Part shown: one piece after another, positions 54,116 to 62,762 of the stretch
Layout: each line of letters begins with the position of its first letter
Numbering within the stretch: the first letter of the stretch is position 1
Source: M55B112 sp964539395
GTDB taxonomy: Bacteria; Bacteroidota; Bacteroidia; Bacteroidales; GCA-2748055
Assembly (NCBI GenBank): GCA_964539395.1
Contig: CAZIIU010000004.1
Location: forward strand, 36,127-100,126
DNA: 64,000 nt
Direction: 5' to 3'
Program-made: the position numbers and the translations under genes
The notes under the pieces: generated by a model
Database searches by the model: none
The model's input: only the letters and a program-made list of their open reading frames with translations
What the model was told of the DNA's origin: nothing

Positions 54116-54444
54116 TCAAAAATTCTTTTTATCCGGCATTGAATATCGTATATGTTTATCCTGATCTTTTTTTCATCTCGTAAATATAGCACATGCACGG
54201 CAGCCTCTTTTTTGGCAGGATCGAGGTTTATAACAAGGGTTCCGGGAGTCATTGAAACAAGGTTGGAGAAAAGCAGGAGTGCGCTGCGTGATTCCAGCAT
54301 AAGCTTAATGGTTATGACCCCGGGATTCATCAGCATTCTTGGGGTAATCACATCCCAGGCCAGGTAAAGGTTGGCCTTTACCACGCTGTAGAGATAGTAT
54401 CCTGCGAAGTTGGCGACCCGGTATGCTTTCCTAATATATTTCAT
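54112..54444 (-). CDS. mrpE: Na+/H+ antiporter subunit E (short form)
   Basis: A 110-residue member of the MrpE family. It matches the segment VVKANLYLAWDVITPR and the SMTPGTLVINLD motif of MrpE. The usual protein is about 160 residues with two or three N-terminal helices. Here the opening is nearly all conserved soluble-domain sequence with only one or two short hydrophobic stretches. No upstream extension in frame was found in the sequence before the ATG at 54444, apart from the mrpD stop region. It may be a natural short form. Confidence 0.85.
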   Translation of the reverse strand: MKYIRKAYRVANFAGYYLYSVVKANLYLAWDVITPRMLMNPGVITIKLMLESRSALLLFSNLVSMTPGTLVINLDPAKKEAAVHVLYLRDEKKIRINIYDIQCRIKRIFE

Positions 54445-54448
54445 AATA

Positions 54449-55933
54449 TCAGCGAATCAGAACGTTCTCTATATATGGTACTGTATTCAGCAGCAATTCG
54501 GCAGCTTTCTCAGTAAGTACAAACACAGAATTGGCAAAGATACCCATAAAAATGCTCAGTACACCCAAAAGGGTGGATGGCAGGTAATCGACCCATTCCA
54601 GCGATCGTTTTTTGCGTGGGGGTTGTTCATCTGGAGGTTGTGGTTTGAGGAATGCCTCGTTCCAGATCTTGATCATTGAGTAGAGAGTAAGAAGGCCTGT
54701 GAACAGGGCTACGGCGGTTATGATATACTGCTCAGCTTCGAAACCTGCCTTGATAAGAATGAATTTTGCAAAGAAGCCAGATACAGGAGGTATTCCTGCC
54801 AGGGCGAATGCGGGGACAATAAACAACACTGCCAGCAGCGGACTCTCTTTATACAATCCGCCAATACTTCTAAGGTCGTATGTATGCCTGATTTTATGAA
54901 TCATCCCAGTTACAAGGTAAGTATTGGTTTTAGCGATCATATTGTGCATCATGAAGTAGATAGTACCGGCGATGGACAAGGGTGTAAAGATTCCGAGACC
55001 CATGATCATGTAACCGATCTGGCTGATAATATGGAACGAGAGGATGCGTTGTAATTTAAACTGGGTAGTGGCGGCCATTCCCCCATAGAGCATGGTGAGT
55101 CCTGCAACGACAAGAAAAATCGTGTGCCACAATCCCTGGTCCTGTGTATAGATCAGTGTGAAAAAGCGGATCATGGAGTATACCCCGACTTTGGTCAGGA
55201 GGCCTGCAAAGAGTGCGCTAATTGTAATATTGGGTGTGTGGTAAGAGGCAGGTAACCAGAAGAAGAGCGGAAACACGGCAGCTTTTATCCCGAAGGCCAG
55301 AAATATCAGAGTTGCAGAAGTGTTCAGTCCGGGAGGAAAACCGTTCTCGCGGAACAGGAGGGCGAGGTGGGCCATATTGAGCGTTCCCGTTTTTCCGTAT
55401 AGCAGTCCAATCCCCGCCAGGAAAAAGAGTGATCCCAGGAAATTCATACCCAGGTATTTAATACCGGCGTGGAACTGACTTTGCCGTTTGCAGTAGGTAA
55501 TAAGAACGAATGAGGAGATCAGCATCAATTCGAACCAGACATAGAGGTTAAATACATCGCCTGTGATGAAAGCCCCGTTTACTCCCATTGCCAGGGAGAA
55601 GAAGAAGATGGTGAACCGGTTTCCACTGGTTCGTACCGGTATGAACCGTATTTTGTAAACAGAGATGCACAGCAGTATAAAGGAGGTAATGATCAGCATC
55701 AGCGCGCTGAAAAAATCGATCATCAGGGTTATTCCATATGGGGCCTCCCAGGCACCCATATAGAGTGTAAGTATCCCTTCATTATTGGTTTTCCAAAGCA
55801 GGAACAGGGATGTAAAAAGAAGCAGAGTGCTTCCCACGATGCTGATTACATGACTGAATATGTCCGACCTGAAGAAGAACAGCAACATGATGGCTGTAAG
55901 GGGGATCAGTATGGGAAGTAAAGCTGCGTTCAT
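54449..55933 (-). CDS. mrpD: Na+/H+ antiporter subunit D
   Basis: A 494-residue NuoM/NuoN-like membrane protein with about 14 helices. It carries the conserved FNLYVWFELMLISSFVLI glutamate helix and the helix FGIKAAVFPLFFWLPASYH with the lysine of the proton-path family. Together with MrpA it forms the ion-translocating core. A 3-bp gap separates it from mrpC. Confidence 0.95.
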   Translation of the reverse strand: MNAALLPILIPLTAIMLLFFFRSDIFSHVISIVGSTLLLFTSLFLLWKTNNEGILTLYMGAWEAPYGITLMIDFFSALMLIITSFILLCISVYKIRFIPVRTSGNRFTIFFFSLAMGVNGAFITGDVFNLYVWFELMLISSFVLITYCKRQSQFHAGIKYLGMNFLGSLFFLAGIGLLYGKTGTLNMAHLALLFRENGFPPGLNTSATLIFLAFGIKAAVFPLFFWLPASYHTPNITISALFAGLLTKVGVYSMIRFFTLIYTQDQGLWHTIFLVVAGLTMLYGGMAATTQFKLQRILSFHIISQIGYMIMGLGIFTPLSIAGTIYFMMHNMIAKTNTYLVTGMIHKIRHTYDLRSIGGLYKESPLLAVLFIVPAFALAGIPPVSGFFAKFILIKAGFEAEQYIITAVALFTGLLTLYSMIKIWNEAFLKPQPPDEQPPRKKRSLEWVDYLPSTLLGVLSIFMGIFANSVFVLTEKAAELLLNTVPYIENVLIR

Positions 55934-55936
55934 GGG

Positions 55937-56281
55937 TTATTTATCGGTTTCTTTTAATACATCAAGGTCGTATGTACCAGTTGATTCGAAGAATTTGAAT
56001 TTAAGGGCAAGGGTAAAAGCGGTGATCCCGAGTCCGATCACCACAGCAGTCAGCAGGAGTGCCTGAGGCAGAGGATCGGCCAGGTCAGCAGTTTCAGCAG
56101 CTTCTTCGGCAATAAAGACAGGGTTTCCGCCAACAGGTGTCGATGCCAGGAAGACAAATAAATTGGTGGCATTACTAATGAGGATCACCCCTATTACAAA
56201 TTTAAGAATGCTTCTTCGCAGCAGCAGGTAAACCCCGGCTGTGTATAGTGTGCCTACCAAGATTGAAAGTATTAGTTCCAT
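55937..56281 (-). CDS. mrpC: Na+/H+ antiporter subunit C
   Basis: A 114-residue NuoK-like protein with three helices (VGTLYTAGVYLLLRRSILK, GVILISNATNLFVFLAS, LLTAVVIGLGITAFTLAL). The start overlaps the end of mrpB by 10 bp. Confidence 0.93.
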   Translation of the reverse strand: MELILSILVGTLYTAGVYLLLRRSILKFVIGVILISNATNLFVFLASTPVGGNPVFIAEEAAETADLADPLPQALLLTAVVIGLGITAFTLALKFKFFESTGTYDLDVLKETDK

Positions 56282-56697
56282 GGTTCGAAAGTTGATTTTG
56301 AAAATAAAAATGTAACTGTAACGCCGAATACCGCAAAGAATACACCTGTATCAAAAAGGAGGGGGGTGCCCAGTTTTAATAGCTGGTCGGCAGGGAGCGG
56401 GATTTCCAGCCAGTAGCCTGTCATGAACGGCTCGGAAAAGAGTGCTCCCGGTAACAGGCTTATGATAATAGTTAGCAGACCGATTCCCAGGTAGCGCTCT
56501 GGCGACAACAGCAATTTTTCCCGGGCATACTGTGGATTGTAGGCGAGACCCCTATAGACCACCGACAGGGCTGCAAGTAATCCTCCGATAAATCCTCCTC
56601 CGGGTAGGTTATGGCCCCGCAGCAGGGCGATAATTGCAATGATCAGCAGGAACCATCGTACATATCTTTCGGCTATTTGCAGGAGGTATGCGTTCAT
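56272..56697 (-). CDS. mrpB: Na+/H+ antiporter subunit B
   Basis: A 141-residue subunit with four helices. It has the MnhB stretch RGHNLPGGGFIGGLLAALSVV, including the conserved GGGF loop, and FDTGVFFAVFGVTV. The gap to mrpA is 43 bp. Confidence 0.94.
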   Translation of the reverse strand: MNAYLLQIAERYVRWFLLIIAIIALLRGHNLPGGGFIGGLLAALSVVYRGLAYNPQYAREKLLLSPERYLGIGLLTIIISLLPGALFSEPFMTGYWLEIPLPADQLLKLGTPLLFDTGVFFAVFGVTVTFLFSKSTFEPWN

Positions 56698-56740
56698 CTG
56701 TATAAAAACTTAAAATTATCTGCTTCGAATAATGACAGGC

Positions 56741-59047
56741 TCATAAGCGTGTACCCCTTTTACTTAATAAAACAAAAACTCCGAGTGCCGCGATGATCAG
56801 AACAACCACTTCACCAAGTGTATCGAGTGCACGAAAATCGACCAGGATCACGTTCACCACATTTCTGCCGAATGCTTTGGGCAGGCTGTTCCGGACATAG
56901 TACTCCGATATTGGCGCAGTGATGCTGATATCGGTAGCCTGTAAGGCCAGGATAGTCATCACTGCTCCAAAGGCAACAGCAATCGCCAGGTCCCTGTTTT
57001 TTATCCTTTTTGCCGAAATTCTTGCAAAAACCGGAATACGTTGCAGGATGAGAACAAAGAGTACTACAACCAGGGTTTCGGCCAGTATCTGGGTAATGGC
57101 CAGATCGACTGCACTATAAAAGAGATAGATAAAAGCGATTCCATACCCGATTACCCCCATTGAGATGATGGCTGCGAGCCGTGATCGTGAGAACATAGTT
57201 TGAATCGCTGCAAAAACCATAATTACAGCAATACCATACAGGTAGAAGGGAGCACCGGTCAGGCTGCCGATACCGTACCACTCATTTCCGAAGAGCATTT
57301 GCATCCATAGCATTAAGGCAGCGATAAGGAAGAAGGTAAGGAGATAAATGCGATGATACCCATGGTTTACAACCCTGTCGTTCCGGCGTATAAAATCGAC
57401 AGTAGTAGAAATCCCGTTCAGGAACACATCTGCAAAGTGGAACCTGACAATTCGATGGGTAAAGCTTCGTAAGCTTATAAGAAATTGTTTGCTTATTATC
57501 ATGGTTACGGCAATAGCTGTACCCATGAATGCAGTAAAGATACTTAGCCATAATACCGGGTTGAATCCGTGCCAGAGCGCCAGTTTAACATCTTCATACC
57601 CTGGAATAACATAATGCAGCGCACCTTTGAGAATGGAGTTCCCCAGGTAATCGGGAATCAGTCCGGCCACAAGGCTGAACACCGACAGGATCATAGGGAC
57701 CAGGAGCATTGGTGAGATGTAGCGTGGTATTTGTGGTTGCTTTGGTAACCTGTTTACACCAAAGAAGATGGAGTACACCAGGTAAAGAGAAATGGCAACC
57801 ATCAGGATATTGGCGATTACCCCCAGGACAAGGATGATTCCTGAAATACCTGGTAGCTGAAGCTGAGCTTCATATATCAACTCCTTACCAATGAATCCCA
57901 GCATAGGCGGAAAGCCTGCCATCGACAGTGCTGCCAGTAAAGTTGCTAAAAATGCAATTGGCATTTGCCGACGGAGGCCACCCAGTTGCCGCAGATCCCT
58001 GGTGCCTGTCTTTTTTTCTAGATAACCCGCGATCATGAATAGCGTAGCTTTGTAGAGGGCGTGCACAAACAGGAAGAGTACTGCGGCCTTGATGGAGAGG
58101 CTCGTATCGATTCCCACCAGCAGGATCAGCACTCCAAGAGCGTTGATGGTTGTATAGGCGAGCGTCGCTTTCAGATCGGTCTGGGTGATGGCAAAGTATG
58201 CTCCGAAAAGCATGGTGAGTACACCAACAAAAGAGATGGTATAGTGCCACACATCTGTACCCCCCAGGATGGGTTGAAGGCGAAGCAGCAGGAAGAAGCC
58301 CGCTTTTACCATGGTAGCAGAATGCAGGTAGGCACTTACAGGAGCAGGGGCCTGCATGGCCCATGGCAACCAGAAGTGAAAAGGAAACTGGGCCGATTTG
58401 GTAAAGACACCAATAAGAATCAGGATCAGTCCGGGCAGGTAGAGCGGACTCTCTTTTATTTCGGAGGAGGCAGATATCCATTCTGCCAGTTGGTAGCTGC
58501 CGGGGATGGTTCCCAGGAGAATGATCCCGGCCAGCAGACTCAGTCCGCCCAATACTGTAATAAAGAGTGACTGAAAACCGGCGATTCGTGCCTTCTCTTT
58601 TTCATGAAAGAAGGTGATCAGCAGAAATGAGAGAACGGTTGTCAACTCCCAGAAGATAAAGAGCAGGATCAGGTTTGATGAGAGGACCATTCCCATCATC
58701 GACAGGCTGAACAGGTAGAGGAACAGCAGAAACCGGGTTTTGTGGTTGTATGAGCGCATGTACGTACCTGCGTAGAAAAAAATAAAGCCGCCCAATCCGG
58801 CGATCAGCAATGAGAAAGCGAGACCGAGACCATCGACACAAAGCGAAACATGGATGCCAAGGTCGGGAATCCACGGAAAGGAGAGTGTGGGGAAATCGCC
58901 CTGAAGAATAGACTGAATATGGGAGAGCAACACAACGACAACAGCAATTTGGGTTGCCCCGATTGCCAGGGCCTGTTTTTTTTGCCAGGACCGGGGAAGT
59001 AAGAGCAAAACCAGCGGCAGTAGCAGAAAGATTAACAGGGTTGCCAT
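56741..59047 (-). CDS. mrpA: Na+/H+ antiporter subunit A
   Basis: A 768-residue NuoL-like subunit with about 20 helices. It shows the NuoL/MrpA motif LLFIFWELTTVLSFLLITFF, the GVFTKSAQFPFHFWLPWAM lysine helix and PAPVSAYLHSATMVKAGFFL. The C-terminal third contains MbhD/E-like segments ending in DTLGEVVVLIIAALGVFVLL, as in full-length MrpA. It is the first gene of the mrpABCDEFG operon, so the whole complex is encoded here. It should export Na+ in exchange for H+ and help set pH and the sodium gradient. Confidence 0.95.
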   Translation of the reverse strand: MATLLIFLLLPLVLLLLPRSWQKKQALAIGATQIAVVVVLLSHIQSILQGDFPTLSFPWIPDLGIHVSLCVDGLGLAFSLLIAGLGGFIFFYAGTYMRSYNHKTRFLLFLYLFSLSMMGMVLSSNLILLFIFWELTTVLSFLLITFFHEKEKARIAGFQSLFITVLGGLSLLAGIILLGTIPGSYQLAEWISASSEIKESPLYLPGLILILIGVFTKSAQFPFHFWLPWAMQAPAPVSAYLHSATMVKAGFFLLLRLQPILGGTDVWHYTISFVGVLTMLFGAYFAITQTDLKATLAYTTINALGVLILLVGIDTSLSIKAAVLFLFVHALYKATLFMIAGYLEKKTGTRDLRQLGGLRRQMPIAFLATLLAALSMAGFPPMLGFIGKELIYEAQLQLPGISGIILVLGVIANILMVAISLYLVYSIFFGVNRLPKQPQIPRYISPMLLVPMILSVFSLVAGLIPDYLGNSILKGALHYVIPGYEDVKLALWHGFNPVLWLSIFTAFMGTAIAVTMIISKQFLISLRSFTHRIVRFHFADVFLNGISTTVDFIRRNDRVVNHGYHRIYLLTFFLIAALMLWMQMLFGNEWYGIGSLTGAPFYLYGIAVIMVFAAIQTMFSRSRLAAIISMGVIGYGIAFIYLFYSAVDLAITQILAETLVVVLFVLILQRIPVFARISAKRIKNRDLAIAVAFGAVMTILALQATDISITAPISEYYVRNSLPKAFGRNVVNVILVDFRALDTLGEVVVLIIAALGVFVLLSKRGTRL

Positions 59048-59072
59048 TTTTTATTCAGTTGTGATGCTCAGA

Positions 59073-59080
59073 CAAATATA
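59073..59080 (-). promoter_or_regulatory. Putative -7 element for the mrp operon
   Basis: The minus strand reads TATATTTG, exact to TAnnTTTG, giving a leader of about 19 nt before the mrpA ATG. A TTG exists upstream but at a 24-bp spacing, so the -33 part is weak. Confidence 0.45.
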
Positions 59081-59191
59081 ACATGATAATTGTTCTGAAT
59101 AAAACAATTGTACGTATTGGGTAAGTGTTGGGGCCATCTGAATTAAATAATCATTCATTGTTTATATTATACTGATGAGAAGAAAACAGGA

Positions 59192-59236
59192 TGAATGGTT
59201 TGAATGGTTTGAATGACTTGAATGGTTTGAATGGTA
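59192..59236. repeat. Five 9-bp direct repeats, TGAATGGTT
   Basis: Five head-to-tail copies of TGAATGGTT: copies 1, 2 and 4 are identical, copy 3 is TGAATGACT and copy 5 ends in A. They lie between mrpA and the patatin gene, beyond both likely promoters. No matching repeat was seen elsewhere in the window. Confidence 0.9.
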
Positions 59237-59287
59237 GCAGGAGTACTTTTAATAGATGTTTCAATCAACTACATTTATTGAGAGAGA

Positions 59288-61564
59288 TTAAAAGCTCCAG
59301 CCAATATTGATGTTACCCAAGACCCTGTTTTTTTGAGGACTGTAAGAGATGGTAGCCGATATGGGACCAAGTGGAGAGAGGTATCCCAGGCTCAGGCTGG
59401 TCCCCAATAGCATGTTGCCGACATTAATTTCGCTGATTAACTCAATATTAAAATCATACAGGGCAGCGCCAACGATGGGAGTGAAATAAAAATCAGACCA
59501 GATGTTCATGTGCCATCCCAGTTCTGCCGTTATTACTGATGGGGTGAGCAGTCCATATTCATCGATACCTGGAAATACAATCTGATTGCGTAAAATTGAA
59601 TAACTTCCACCAAGATTGAACATATTCAGAAACCCCTGGGTGTATTTATAGTTATAGCCAGCCTGATATCTTGTAAAAAATGATGAGCCGGAAAGAATCG
59701 GAAGATAGTATTCATAGCAGAATTCCAGTTGTATAAAATTACTGATGGAGATATCAGTCTGTGATAGATGACTCACATTTTCATCGTCACCGACAATGTT
59801 AAATGAAGGCTTCTGATTCAGTACCCAGGAAGTTTTTACTGAAAGGTTATGACCCGAATTTGAAAAGGCATGTCTGTCGAGGGAGTATTTCTTAAATCCG
59901 GCAAAAATCTCATTTGCTGAATTCTTACCATCCAGTGCGATATCTGTCTGAATGGTTGGATCCAGGTACTCCAAAGAATAGGATACACCTGTAAAAAGGT
60001 AGGAATTTTTGCCCGCTATTTGATTAAACGATGCATCCAGCCTGAAATAGTTTTTTTTATAGGCAGCCACAGTTACAAAATCTTCTTTGTAGGGAAAATT
60101 CAAGACATTACCTTCAGTTTTCAGGCATATCCAGTTTTTAAGGTATTCAGAAGTAAAAAAATCTATTTTTGCACGATATGCCGGTTGTCTGCCTAAACTG
60201 AAACTGAAATCGCCATAAAGATTGTGGAGGAACAGCTTTTTGGCTGAGACAGCTCCGGCAAGGCCAACACCCTTGAAATCATTGTAATGCAGACCTAACT
60301 TCAGGAGATTCATCGGTTTCTCACGGAAGGTGAAGGTCAATAGCTTTTTAGCGGGGTATATTTCAGAAGGTCTGAAGGTATAGGTAATTTGATCGAAGTA
60401 GCCCGTGGCATAGAGCCGTTGTGTGATCGTATTGATGTTTTCTGCGGTTACAGTATCTTGAAGGTATGCATGTACAATATTACTGAGAAAGTTTTCCCTG
60501 ATATTTTTAAGGCCGTGGTAGAAGACATGATCAACCTCAATATATTTTAACTGGTTTGATTTGGCAGTTTTTGCAATATCAGTTGGATTTTTTTCAGCCA
60601 GTTCCTTTAATTGGGGCAGAAAATTTCTGGCCATCTGTTTCCCTCTTTCAATAATATCGGCCACCTGAGTAAAATCTGAAGCATCGTAATCATCCAGGTC
60701 AGGGAAAATATAGAGATCCGTATTTTTTCTGTTCTCCTCAAACACATCAGCATTTTTAAACAGTCCCATCTGGTAGATGATATCGAAAGGATTGTTGAGC
60801 TCCTCAGCTTTTCTCAACCCGTGTGAAACATTCACGCCAATTACGAATACAGCCCCCATCTCCTTTACAACATCTACGGGAAAATTATTTACGGAACCTC
60901 CGTCCAGCAGGAACATACCGTCTCGTTCCACAGCAGTAAAAACTGCCGGTATGGCTATGCTGGCGCGGATAGCGCTTACAATATCTCCCGATGACATCAC
61001 AACAGGTTTACCAGTTTCTATGTTGGTTGCCACACAAGCAAAAGGTGTAGGAAAATGGCAGAAGTTCTTTGTTTCCCGAAGATGAAAAAACAACGCTTCC
61101 AAGCGACTCCATAGATGCTGACCTTCAATTGCACCTGTTCCGACAACAACTTTCAGCTTCTCAAACGGAATCTCAATCAGGTATTTTCCTGACTCATACC
61201 TGTTGCGGACATGTATATTTTCCAATTTGGGATTGGGGTCGAAAACATGAGTCCAATCGATTGATAATGCGATTTTTTCAATATCGGCAGCGGAATACCC
61301 GGCGGCGTAAAGGCCTCCGACAACACTTCCCATACTGGTTCCGGATATATAATTTAATTCTAAACCGAGACTGTCAATCACATGTAAAACACCGATATGG
61401 GCAAACCCCTTGGCTCCACCCCCGCTAAGGGTGAGTCCGATCCGGTCATTTACCGGGCTTTCAGCCGAGGCCGGAAACTGAAGTACAAACATGAGGAGGG
61501 AAAAGAACGTCCATCCTCTGTAAGGGATGGGAAACAGGACTATTGCGCTGAATCGGGTTCTCAT
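59288..61564 (-). CDS. Patatin-like phospholipase with outer-membrane beta-barrel (PlpD/BamA-like)
   Basis: A 758-residue protein from ATG 61564. A signal peptide (FFSLLMFVLQFPASA) leads to a patatin domain with the oxyanion loop LSGGGAKGFAH, nucleophile serine in GTSMGSVVG, and the catalytic aspartate in LLDGGSVNNFP. A POTRA-like region follows (ENINTITQRLYATGYFDQI), then a long C-terminal part rich in alternating aromatic strands ending in INIGWSF, which fits an outer-membrane barrel. It resembles type Vd autotransporters. The frame extends to 61621, but ATG 61564 gives a proper signal peptide. It has no operon partner. Confidence 0.9.
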   Translation of the reverse strand: MRTRFSAIVLFPIPYRGWTFFSLLMFVLQFPASAESPVNDRIGLTLSGGGAKGFAHIGVLHVIDSLGLELNYISGTSMGSVVGGLYAAGYSAADIEKIALSIDWTHVFDPNPKLENIHVRNRYESGKYLIEIPFEKLKVVVGTGAIEGQHLWSRLEALFFHLRETKNFCHFPTPFACVATNIETGKPVVMSSGDIVSAIRASIAIPAVFTAVERDGMFLLDGGSVNNFPVDVVKEMGAVFVIGVNVSHGLRKAEELNNPFDIIYQMGLFKNADVFEENRKNTDLYIFPDLDDYDASDFTQVADIIERGKQMARNFLPQLKELAEKNPTDIAKTAKSNQLKYIEVDHVFYHGLKNIRENFLSNIVHAYLQDTVTAENINTITQRLYATGYFDQITYTFRPSEIYPAKKLLTFTFREKPMNLLKLGLHYNDFKGVGLAGAVSAKKLFLHNLYGDFSFSLGRQPAYRAKIDFFTSEYLKNWICLKTEGNVLNFPYKEDFVTVAAYKKNYFRLDASFNQIAGKNSYLFTGVSYSLEYLDPTIQTDIALDGKNSANEIFAGFKKYSLDRHAFSNSGHNLSVKTSWVLNQKPSFNIVGDDENVSHLSQTDISISNFIQLEFCYEYYLPILSGSSFFTRYQAGYNYKYTQGFLNMFNLGGSYSILRNQIVFPGIDEYGLLTPSVITAELGWHMNIWSDFYFTPIVGAALYDFNIELISEINVGNMLLGTSLSLGYLSPLGPISATISYSPQKNRVLGNINIGWSF

Positions 61565-61918
61565 TTCAGTGTAATTAACGACACATTTTTCGAAGCATGT
61601 TACTTCAGAGCAGAGGAACAAAGCCTGGATTTATGAAAGTGCCTCCAGGTCGCGCTCAATATTGAAATCTTATTGTCTGTCAGTTACGATCCTCAGCCAA
61701 ATATAGCAAGATATAAGTTATGATTAAAGCATTCGCAGCACTGCTTTTCGTGTAAGGTGTAATAAAACGCTGAATTTCGTGAAAACTCAAGAAAGAGTGA
61801 TAATAATGCTGGAAGAAAGAGATGATGTGGAATTATACATAAACCGTCCTGAAAAACCCTTCTTGAGATTGAGATTATTCAGAACGGTATGCAGGCTACA
61901 ATTTTGGTGTGACCGGTA
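61565..61918 (-). other. 354-bp intergenic region between dps and the patatin gene
   Basis: Contains a -7-like box for the patatin gene at 61698-61705. The rest has no recognisable gene. A rightward open frame running into dps from 61779 is an overlap artefact with no family resemblance. Confidence 0.4.
61698..61705 (-). promoter_or_regulatory. Putative -7 element for the patatin-barrel gene
   Basis: The minus strand reads TATATTTG, exact to consensus. The leader to ATG 61564 would be about 127 nt, long for this organism; an alternative ATG at 61621 would give 70 nt. No -33 TTG seen. Confidence 0.35.
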
Positions 61919-62386
61919 CTATTTTAGCAGGGTTCCAAACATCCATAGCAGTTTTTCCTGTTGTGATAACCTGTCAGATACAAGATTAGCAGTTCCTTCG
62001 TCATCATTTTCTCCGGCCAAAGCCAGGATTTCCCTTTCATCGTTAAGCAGAGCTTTGAGGTCGTCCATAAAGGATTTGACTGTGTCATCAGCAGTACTCA
62101 TGTTTACTTTTTCCTCAAGGGATGCAATTTTAAGGTAGCCGGAAAAGGAGTGTACGGGTTTGCCTCCCAGCATAAGGATCCTTTCAGCAATTTCGTCGGC
62201 AAGTTCATTCAGACTATCATATATCTCTTCATATTTAGCGTGCAGAGAAAAGAATTGCTTTCCAACGATGTTCCAATGATACCCCCTGACATTCATATAT
62301 GCTACCTGTACATTGCTCAGGTATTTATTTAGCAGTTCGATCATTTTACCTGTGTACTCCACGTTTAAACCGGTGTTGTTTTTCAT
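61919..62386 (-). CDS. dps: Dps family DNA-protection/ferritin-like protein
   Basis: A 155-residue ferritin-like protein that stores iron and protects DNA under stress. The dodecamer ferroxidase residues fit by spacing: H37 in YHWN, H49, D64 and E68 (spacings of 12, 15 and 4, as in Escherichia coli Dps). The helices IELLNKYLSNVQVAYMNVR and SLNELADEIAERILML are typical. There is no lysine-rich N-terminal tail, so DNA contact may differ. A long upstream region with an inverted repeat suggests regulated expression. Confidence 0.93.
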   Translation of the reverse strand: MKNNTGLNVEYTGKMIELLNKYLSNVQVAYMNVRGYHWNIVGKQFFSLHAKYEEIYDSLNELADEIAERILMLGGKPVHSFSGYLKIASLEEKVNMSTADDTVKSFMDDLKALLNDEREILALAGENDDEGTANLVSDRLSQQEKLLWMFGTLLK

Positions 62387-62762
62387 GATTGTTGAATTTA
62401 TTAATGATGATTATTATGATAATATCTACTAAATAATAAACATTCATAATTAAGTTATGTTCACGATTAGCGTGAAACAATAGACCATTGGAGGTTGTAA
62501 ACACCAGGCCTGCAAATGAGTATTCATTGAGAAACTGTTATCGGGCTATTCATACGATTGCCCGGTCTTTTAGAGTCTCATCACTTCTTTAGCGACTACG
62601 CTTTACAGGTTGTTCTTAGCAGATATTTTGCATCTGTAGTCAACTCCAGTGGATTTTTTTTTATTTTTGTGAGATCATAAAAATTAGCTTTTTACAGTTT
62701 CAAAAATATGATATATAATATAAGAGATTGACAATAAGAAGCTTGCTAAACTGTAACGGAAG
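62387..62762. other. 376-bp divergent intergenic region between dps and the alcohol dehydrogenase
   Basis: Contains an inverted repeat, TCACG-ATTAG-CGTGA (62461-62475), flanked by TGT and AACA. A weaker CGGGC/GCCCG pair with a 13-base loop lies at 62542-62564. No tRNA or small protein gene was recognised. The first repeat is about 75 bp upstream of dps, so it could be an operator. Confidence 0.4.
62662..62669 (+). promoter_or_regulatory. Possible -7 element for the alcohol dehydrogenase
   Basis: TATTTTTG fits TAnnTTTG. It would give an 87-nt leader to ATG 62763. No TTG lies at the usual -33 distance. Confidence 0.3.

Noticed and set aside
59192..59236. CRISPR-like repeat
   Set aside because: The 9-bp repeats are head-to-tail with no spacers, and no cas genes are nearby.
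61779..62138. Rightward 119-residue frame overlapping dps
   Set aside because: Its second half is antisense to the clear Dps gene and nothing in it resembles a protein family.
62542..62564. Terminator-like hairpin in the dps-ADH gap
   Set aside because: Five-base stem with a 13-base loop and a poor T-tract; it lies between divergent genes where no terminator is needed.
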